Source: an uncultured Paracoccaceae bacterium
GTDB lineage: Bacteria > Pseudomonadota > Alphaproteobacteria > Rhodobacterales > Rhodobacteraceae
Assembly (NCBI GenBank): GCA_903930735.1
Contig: CAIYZT010000107.1
Span: 1 to 39,156 of the forward strand
DNA length: 39,156 nucleotides
Reading direction: 5' to 3'
Part shown: in pieces, positions 35,314 to 39,156 of the stretch
Numbering within the stretch: the stretch's first letter is position 1
Layout of the letters: each line of letters starts with the position of its first letter
Program-made: the position numbers and the translations under genes
Notes under the pieces: model-generated
What the model was told of the DNA's origin: nothing
The model's input: only the letters and a program-made list of their open reading frames with translations
The model's database searches: none

Positions 35314-35425
35314 AGCGTGTTGCGCTCAATCGTGTTCACCCGATTGAGCGCAACCGCAATATTCCCGGCCTGTGCTGGTCTTGGATTGCCTTCAATCTGA
35401 ATCAGAGTGAAGGCAATCCGATCTA
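35311..35425. mobile_element. 115-bp MITE-like element, copy A
   Basis: Begins TAGAGCG and ends ATCTA. The two ends, read inward over 21 bases, agree at about 17 positions, so they are imperfect terminal inverted repeats flanked by TA. Each end is also a hairpin: GTTGCGCTCAATCG with CGATTGAGCGCAAC around an 8-nt loop on the left, and a near-perfect stem in GGATTGCCTTCA...TGAAGGCAATCC on the right. No reading frame of note lies inside. It fills the gap between the converging VOC and methionine-sulfoxide-reductase genes, and its outer TAGs are their stop codons. Copy B differs by about 11 bases. It may double as a bidirectional terminator. Confidence 0.7.
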
Positions 35426-35875
35426 AACAGCGTTTTCAAAGACTTCGGCCAAGAGGGGCACCAGCCAGTCCTCATCGGACTTGGTAAAAGCGGCGGGCGT
35501 ATCGCTGTCGATATCCAAGACGCCAAAGAGCCGCCCGGCACCGTTCCAGACCGGCAAGACCAGCTCCGACCGGGTCGAAGAGGAGCAGGCGATATGGCCG
35601 GCAAATGCCTCGACATCCGGCACGTTTTGCACGAGGCCCGTCCGCGCGCAGGCCCCGCAAACGCCGCGCGAAAATGGGATCACCAGACAGCCGTGCCCGC
35701 CCTGAAATGGGCCGATTTTCAGCAATTCTGGCGCAACGACCCGGTAAAACCCCGTCCAATCGGCAAAAGGATGGGCATGATGGATCTCGCAAGCCAGCGT
35801 CGCCATCAGCGCGACACCATCATGCTCGCCTTCACAAAGTGAGCGGATGACATTCGTAACTGATTGATAATCCAA
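35423..35875 (-). CDS. msrC: Free methionine-(R)-sulfoxide reductase (GAF domain)
   Basis: Reduces free L-methionine-(R)-S-oxide using thioredoxin. 150 residues, essentially one GAF domain. The three catalytic or resolving cysteines are present with the spacing of the E. coli enzyme (C84, C94, C118): here Cys63 in HGCLVI, Cys73 in GVCGAC and Cys97 in HIACSSSTRSELVLPV. No ATG fits the conserved N-terminus. The best start is TTG at 35875 (M-D-Y-Q-S-V), one base after the stop of the gamma-glutamyltransferase gene, with GGGG upstream, which implies re-initiation coupling. The stop TAG is supplied by the right end of the repeat element. Confidence 0.85.
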   Translation of the reverse strand: MDYQSVTNVIRSLCEGEHDGVALMATLACEIHHAHPFADWTGFYRVVAPELLKIGPFQGGHGCLVIPFSRGVCGACARTGLVQNVPDVEAFAGHIACSSSTRSELVLPVWNGAGRLFGVLDIDSDTPAAFTKSDEDWLVPLLAEVFENAV

Positions 35876-35876
35876 A

Positions 35877-37448
35877 TTAATACCCCAAAGCGCAGCCGTC
35901 TTTCCGCGGGTCCGACCCACCGATGAGCCCGCCGTCATCCGTGATGACAATCGCCTGCGCGCCACCAATCGGTTCAGGCGCGATTGAAACCTCATGGCCC
36001 ATTTCGGCCAGTTCGGCTTGCACTTGCGGGCCATAGCCGCGCTCGATCAGCATGCCTTCGGTCCCCGAAAAACAGCGCGGCGCGTCGACGGCGACCTGCA
36101 AATCCATCCCGAAATCTTCGAGGTTGGTGATCAGACGCGTATGGCCGCAGGGCTGATAGGCGCCGCCCATCACGCCAAAGGGCATCACCACGCGGCCCGC
36201 GCGTTTGACCATGCCCGGAATAATCGTATGCATCGGGCGCTTGCCGCCGCCCGCCTCGTTCGGATGGCCCGGTTCCAGCGTAAAACCCGCGCCCCTGTTT
36301 TGGAAGTTTATCCCGAATTTGGCCGATGCCAGCCCCGATCCAAAGCCCCAAAAGATCGAATAGATCAAGGAAACCGCCATCCGGTCACGGTCCACCACGG
36401 TGATATAGACCGTATCTTTGTGAACGGCCTCGCTCAGGCGGCTGGAGGAGGCCATGGCCCGTTTGGGATCGATCAAAGCCGCGAGTTTCGATGCGGTTTG
36501 CGGCGAAAGCATATGGTCCAGCCCCGCGGTGCTGTCGGCGATAAAGCGGTTGCGGGCGTCATAGGCCAGCTTGGCGGCCTCGGCCTCGATATGGGCGCGC
36601 GCCGTGCCGAAGGGGTCCATCGCGGCCAGATCGAAATGGGACAGGATGTTGAGCATCAAGATCGCCGTCGCGCCCTGGCCGTTTGGCGGATGTTCGAATA
36701 ATTCCAATCCCTTATAGGCGCCACTGATCGGATCTGCCAAGGTGGACTTTGTGGCGGCCAACTCGGTCAGATCATGACTGCCGCCCTGCGCGCGCAGCGA
36801 GGAGATCATGTCTTCGGCGACCTCACCCTCGTAGAATCCGGCGCGGCCTTCCTTGGCGATGCGGCGCAAAACCTCGGCCTGGCCGGGGGCGCGAAAGATT
36901 GTGCCGGGTTTGGGGGGGCCTTCGTTGCCCAGATAGAACCGGCGGGCATCGCCTTGGAGGGCGGGCGCATCTTCGGCCCAGTCAAAGGCGACGCGGGGGG
37001 CGACCGGGACGCCCTCTTCGGCGTAACGGATCGCGGGGGCGAGGACGCGGTCCAGCCCGAGCCTGCCGTAATCGGCGCTGAGACGGCAAAAGGCATCCAC
37101 CGCGCCGGGCATTGTAACGGATTCTATGCCGCGCAGGGGGACCTTTTGATGGCCAGCGGCCCGCATAGCATCGGCGGACAGGCCAGCCGGCGCGCGGCCC
37201 GACCCATTAAGGGCGATGATTTGTTCTGATCCGGCAGGCTTGACGAGGACAAAACAATCGCCGCCGATCCCAGTCATTTGCGGCTCGCAGATGCCCAAGA
37301 GCACGGCCCCTGCCAAGGCAGCATCGACCGCATTTCCGCCCGCCTCTAGGGTTTCAATCGCGACCTTGGCGGCCAGCGGATGCGAAGTGGCGGCCATCCC
37401 GTTCGCGGCATAGACGGCCGAGCGGCCCGGCAATTGAAAGTCGCGCAT
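35877..37448 (-). CDS. Gamma-glutamyltransferase family protein
   Basis: 523 residues of the Ntn-hydrolase GGT family. The N-terminal part has ATSHPLAAKVAIETLEAGGNAVDAALAG and CEPQMTGIGGDCF. Self-cleavage should occur before Thr346 in VHKDTVYITVVDRDRMAVSLIYSIF, creating the small subunit. Then come RGAGFTLEPGHPNEAGGGKRPMHT and PFGVMGGAYQP. It is closest to the GGT-like enzymes that may act on glutathione or other gamma-glutamyl compounds. No clear signal peptide, so probably cytoplasmic. GGGGAGA precedes the ATG. Followed after 1 nt by the free-Met-sulfoxide reductase. Confidence 0.9.
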   Translation of the reverse strand: MRDFQLPGRSAVYAANGMAATSHPLAAKVAIETLEAGGNAVDAALAGAVLLGICEPQMTGIGGDCFVLVKPAGSEQIIALNGSGRAPAGLSADAMRAAGHQKVPLRGIESVTMPGAVDAFCRLSADYGRLGLDRVLAPAIRYAEEGVPVAPRVAFDWAEDAPALQGDARRFYLGNEGPPKPGTIFRAPGQAEVLRRIAKEGRAGFYEGEVAEDMISSLRAQGGSHDLTELAATKSTLADPISGAYKGLELFEHPPNGQGATAILMLNILSHFDLAAMDPFGTARAHIEAEAAKLAYDARNRFIADSTAGLDHMLSPQTASKLAALIDPKRAMASSSRLSEAVHKDTVYITVVDRDRMAVSLIYSIFWGFGSGLASAKFGINFQNRGAGFTLEPGHPNEAGGGKRPMHTIIPGMVKRAGRVVMPFGVMGGAYQPCGHTRLITNLEDFGMDLQVAVDAPRCFSGTEGMLIERGYGPQVQAELAEMGHEVSIAPEPIGGAQAIVITDDGGLIGGSDPRKDGCALGY

Positions 37449-37835
37449 AGATTTCTCCCCTTTGGCCGGAGCGTAGCGCGCAACGGGACCCGGAGGAATT
37501 CAAAAATACAGCAATTCTGCTCTGGGGGCTGAATAGCGTTTCGGATGGACCTGAGGAGTATTGCACTTGGCTGGGTTTGGGGGATGCGGTTGCGGATAAA
37601 TCACGCCAACATCAACAGGGCCCGGACAGGAACTTGGCTTGCAGGCCCTAGGTGGGATCGAAAGAGTGCCTCGGCGCCGGGGACTGGGTGGGGGCAATGA
37701 TCCACGGCGCCAAGGGAAGCTTTATGCAGCTACAAGAATGACTATGCAGATAGTTCGCGGCGGCAATTGGGGCAAACTTGGGCCATTCTGTGTCAGTTTT
37801 TCCGCATTGTCTGTAAGCCCCGGCCCCAGCCAGGA
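37449..37835. other. 387-bp non-coding gap upstream of the GGT gene
   Basis: No credible gene is visible on either strand; the short frames present have no ribosome-binding site or recognisable sequence. It must hold the promoter of the gamma-glutamyltransferase operon and the end of the anti-sigma ATPase gene. Close to the GGT start there is an AT-rich patch (AATTGCTGTATTTTTGAATT on the minus strand) that may be the control region. No matching regulator site could be named. Confidence 0.5.
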
Positions 37836-38303
37836 TTAGGCCTGAACTTCGAAACACAAATGGTTTAGATTGCCATGCCGTTCATAGGCCAGATCCATGG
37901 TCAGTGTGCGAATCAGAAACCAGCCGAATCCTCCCTCAGGCAGTTCTTCGCCCTCGACCAGGGGTTTCAGCAGACCCTGGGGCAATTGTTCATTCGGCAT
38001 CGGCAGGCCTTGGTCGTAAACCGAGACCCGCAGGACCGGCGCGAGATGGTCAACGCAGATGCGAATCTGGCCGGGGCCGTCGCGATAGGCGTGTTCGACC
38101 ACATTATTCAGCGCCTCGGCCAAGACGATTGCCACGGTGCCGCGAATCTCATCGGACAGGGCCCGCAGGGGCTTCATCGACATCAGCAGGCCCAAGCCAT
38201 CGCGCACAGCAAGGATATCGCCTTGAATGGTCAGGCAGGCCTGATGCTGCATCGCGGTTTCGTCCAGATCAGGCTTTATCGTGCTCGCGGGCTCAAACTG
38301 CAT
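37836..38303 (-). CDS. Anti-sigma-factor-like histidine-kinase-type ATPase (RsbW-like)
   Basis: 155 residues. A GHKL ATPase fold without a phosphoacceptor domain: N-box LAEALNNVVEHAY at 61-73, G1 box VYDQGLPMP at 95-103, and G2 box EGGFGWFLIRTL at 123-134. This is the layout of RsbW/SpoIIAB anti-sigma kinases, which bind a sigma factor and phosphorylate a STAS antagonist; the STAS protein is encoded immediately upstream with an 11-nt overlap. ATG 38303 has AAGGA 8 nt upstream, while an earlier in-frame codon lies within the STAS gene. No sigma factor or PP2C phosphatase gene is adjacent. Other partner-switching outputs, such as secretion or biofilm control, are equally possible. Confidence 0.85.
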   Translation of the reverse strand: MQFEPASTIKPDLDETAMQHQACLTIQGDILAVRDGLGLLMSMKPLRALSDEIRGTVAIVLAEALNNVVEHAYRDGPGQIRICVDHLAPVLRVSVYDQGLPMPNEQLPQGLLKPLVEGEELPEGGFGWFLIRTLTMDLAYERHGNLNHLCFEVQA

Positions 38304-38640
38304 TCCGCAATCCTTCGGACTGGGATTCCGGCAGGCTGGCATGGATGGTGAATACCGAATCCATGCGGGTCAGGCGGAACACCTTTTCGACGGTGGGCGT
38401 CAGACCCGACAACTCCAGCTTGCGGCCGGGGCCGATCGCCTTCATCGCGGCGATGACGGCGCCCAGACCGGAACTGTCCAGAAAGGCCACCTTGGACATG
38501 TCGAGCAGCACCCGGGCGTCGGCGGTTTGCGTCAACTCGCGCATCGCGTCCTTGAACTGGATGGCGCCCGCCGCATCAATGCGGTCACCCGCCGCCCGGA
38601 TCAAAAGATAGTCACCGCGCTGTTCTGAATACAAATGCAT
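38293..38640 (-). CDS. STAS-domain anti-sigma-factor antagonist (RsbV-like)
   Basis: 115 residues forming one STAS domain: YLLIRAAGDRIDAAGAIQFKDAMREL, then LLDMSKVAFLDSSGLGAVIAAM, where Ser56/Ser57 in DSSGLGA is the expected phosphorylation site, and LELSGLTPTVEKVFRLTRMDSVF at the end. In its unphosphorylated form such a protein sequesters the partner kinase. It overlaps the ATPase gene that follows, so the pair is co-translated. The first codon is ATG with GGGAG upstream. The 115-bp repeat lies about 70 bp upstream, between this gene and hspQ. Confidence 0.88.
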   Translation of the reverse strand: MHLYSEQRGDYLLIRAAGDRIDAAGAIQFKDAMRELTQTADARVLLDMSKVAFLDSSGLGAVIAAMKAIGPGRKLELSGLTPTVEKVFRLTRMDSVFTIHASLPESQSEGLRNAV

Positions 38641-38710
38641 CCTGATCTCCCATCAATCTTGGAATCAAGCTAAGCAAAAGGAGTTACGGAATCGTAAGCG
38701 GCGCTGCGGT

Positions 38711-38825
38711 TAGATCATGTTGCCCTCAAGAGGGTTCACCCGATGGAGCGCAACCGCAATATTCCCGGTCTGTGCTGGTCTTGGATTGCCTTCAATCTGA
38801 AGCAGATTGAAGGCAATCCGCTCTA
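38711..38825. mobile_element. 115-bp MITE-like element, copy B
   Basis: Same length and order of parts as the copy at 35311-35425, with about 11 mismatches by hand alignment, most of them in the left hairpin, which is no longer perfect. The middle and right parts (GCAACCGCAATATTCCCGG and the TTGGATTGCCTTCA hairpin) are nearly identical. TA is at both ends. The right end's TAG (minus strand, 38823-38825) is the stop codon of hspQ. The left end faces the upstream region of the STAS gene. Confidence 0.7.
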
Positions 38826-39152
38826 ATTCAGCTGGTATTGCAGCGGATACATCCCATCCTCGAAATCGCCAAACAGGTCGGGCAGATCGGGATGGCTGAC
38901 CGGCTCTCCGGTCTCGTCCGGAACCAGATTCTGCTCGGAGACATAGGCGACATAGTAGCTTTGGTCGTTTTCGGCGAGCAGATGGTAAAAGGGCTGATTC
39001 TTGGGCGGGCGGCTTTCCTCGGGGATGTTCTGATACCATTCCTCGGTATTTGAGAACATCGCGTCCACGTCAAACACCACGCCGCGAAACGGGTGCTTGC
39101 GGTGCCGCAAGACCTGACCGATGTAATATTTGGCGTCCGTCTTAAGCATCAT
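38823..39152 (-). CDS. hspQ: Heat shock protein HspQ (YccV-like)
   Basis: 109 residues with the HspQ/hemimethylated-DNA-binding domain: KYYIGQVLRHRKHPFRGVVFDVDAMFSNTEEWYQNIPEE, then NQPFYHLLAENDQSYYVAYVSEQNLVPDE. The size matches the E. coli protein (105). HspQ stimulates Lon and is itself a Lon substrate. The two ATG codons at 39152 and 39149 are both possible starts; the window ends 4 bases upstream, so the ribosome-binding site cannot be seen and a slightly earlier start is not excluded. The TAG stop lies in the end of the repeat element. Confidence 0.93.
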   Translation of the reverse strand: MMLKTDAKYYIGQVLRHRKHPFRGVVFDVDAMFSNTEEWYQNIPEESRPPKNQPFYHLLAENDQSYYVAYVSEQNLVPDETGEPVSHPDLPDLFGDFEDGMYPLQYQLN

Positions 39153-39156
39153 GTCC

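Overview
The window looks like chromosome from an alphaproteobacterium of the order Rhodobacterales (Rhodobacter/Paracoccus relatives). The basis is the high-GC coding bias, a DUF3035 (BamF-type) lipoprotein next to lspA, a heparinase II/III gene just upstream of purH, a DUF1674 gene, a DUF1127 gene, and protein sequences typical of that group. It is mostly ordinary housekeeping and metabolic DNA. I see no rRNA, tRNA, CRISPR array, phage or complete insertion sequence.

Layout. 1-2.9 kb: an EamA drug/metabolite transporter (-) divergent from an adenine deaminase (+). 2.9-6.6 kb: a decaying minus-strand block with a leucine-rich-repeat fragment, a family 2 glycosyltransferase broken by an in-frame TGA and a homopolymer frameshift, and an SGNH-hydrolase / glycoside-hydrolase-like pair that is probably one gene split by a 1-nt frameshift. 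6.8-14.1 kb: heparinase-like protein, purH, lspA, a BamF-type lipoprotein and two M16 peptidase-family genes. 14.2-17.7 kb: a tightly overlapping mutL-rmuC-HutD operon with an unusual dyad over the mutL ribosome-binding site. 17.9-20.5 kb: rsmB (-), a DUF1674 SDH-assembly-factor-like gene (+) and an RTX calcium-binding repeat protein (-) with a CtrA-like box upstream. 20.8-25.4 kb: rpsO and pnp, each with a strong terminator, separated by an AlkD-like gene, a DUF1127 gene and an HxlR-type regulator carrying an in-frame amber codon.

25.4-34.7 kb: a 1-Cys peroxiredoxin; an FkbM methyltransferase coupled to a family 92-like glycosyltransferase; an aldehyde dehydrogenase plus an old-yellow-enzyme/2,4-dienoyl-CoA-reductase-type Fe-S flavoprotein; a membrane-anchored glutamate-synthase-like FMN protein; an RluA-family pseudouridine synthase coupled to a homocysteine S-methyltransferase-like gene. 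34.9-39.2 kb: a VOC/glyoxalase protein, a gamma-glutamyltransferase plus free-methionine-R-sulfoxide-reductase pair, an anti-sigma-factor-like ATPase plus STAS antagonist pair, and hspQ.

The most interesting non-coding signal is a 115-bp repeat present in two full copies (35311-35425 and 38711-38825) and one solitary end (141-158). It starts and ends with TA, has long imperfect terminal inverted repeats, folds into two hairpins and encodes nothing. It looks like a TA-targeting MITE. At each gene boundary it touches, its terminal TAG is the stop codon of the neighbouring gene. Removing either full copy and one TA restores TAA stops for the abutting genes, which suggests insertion directly into stop codons without changing the proteins.
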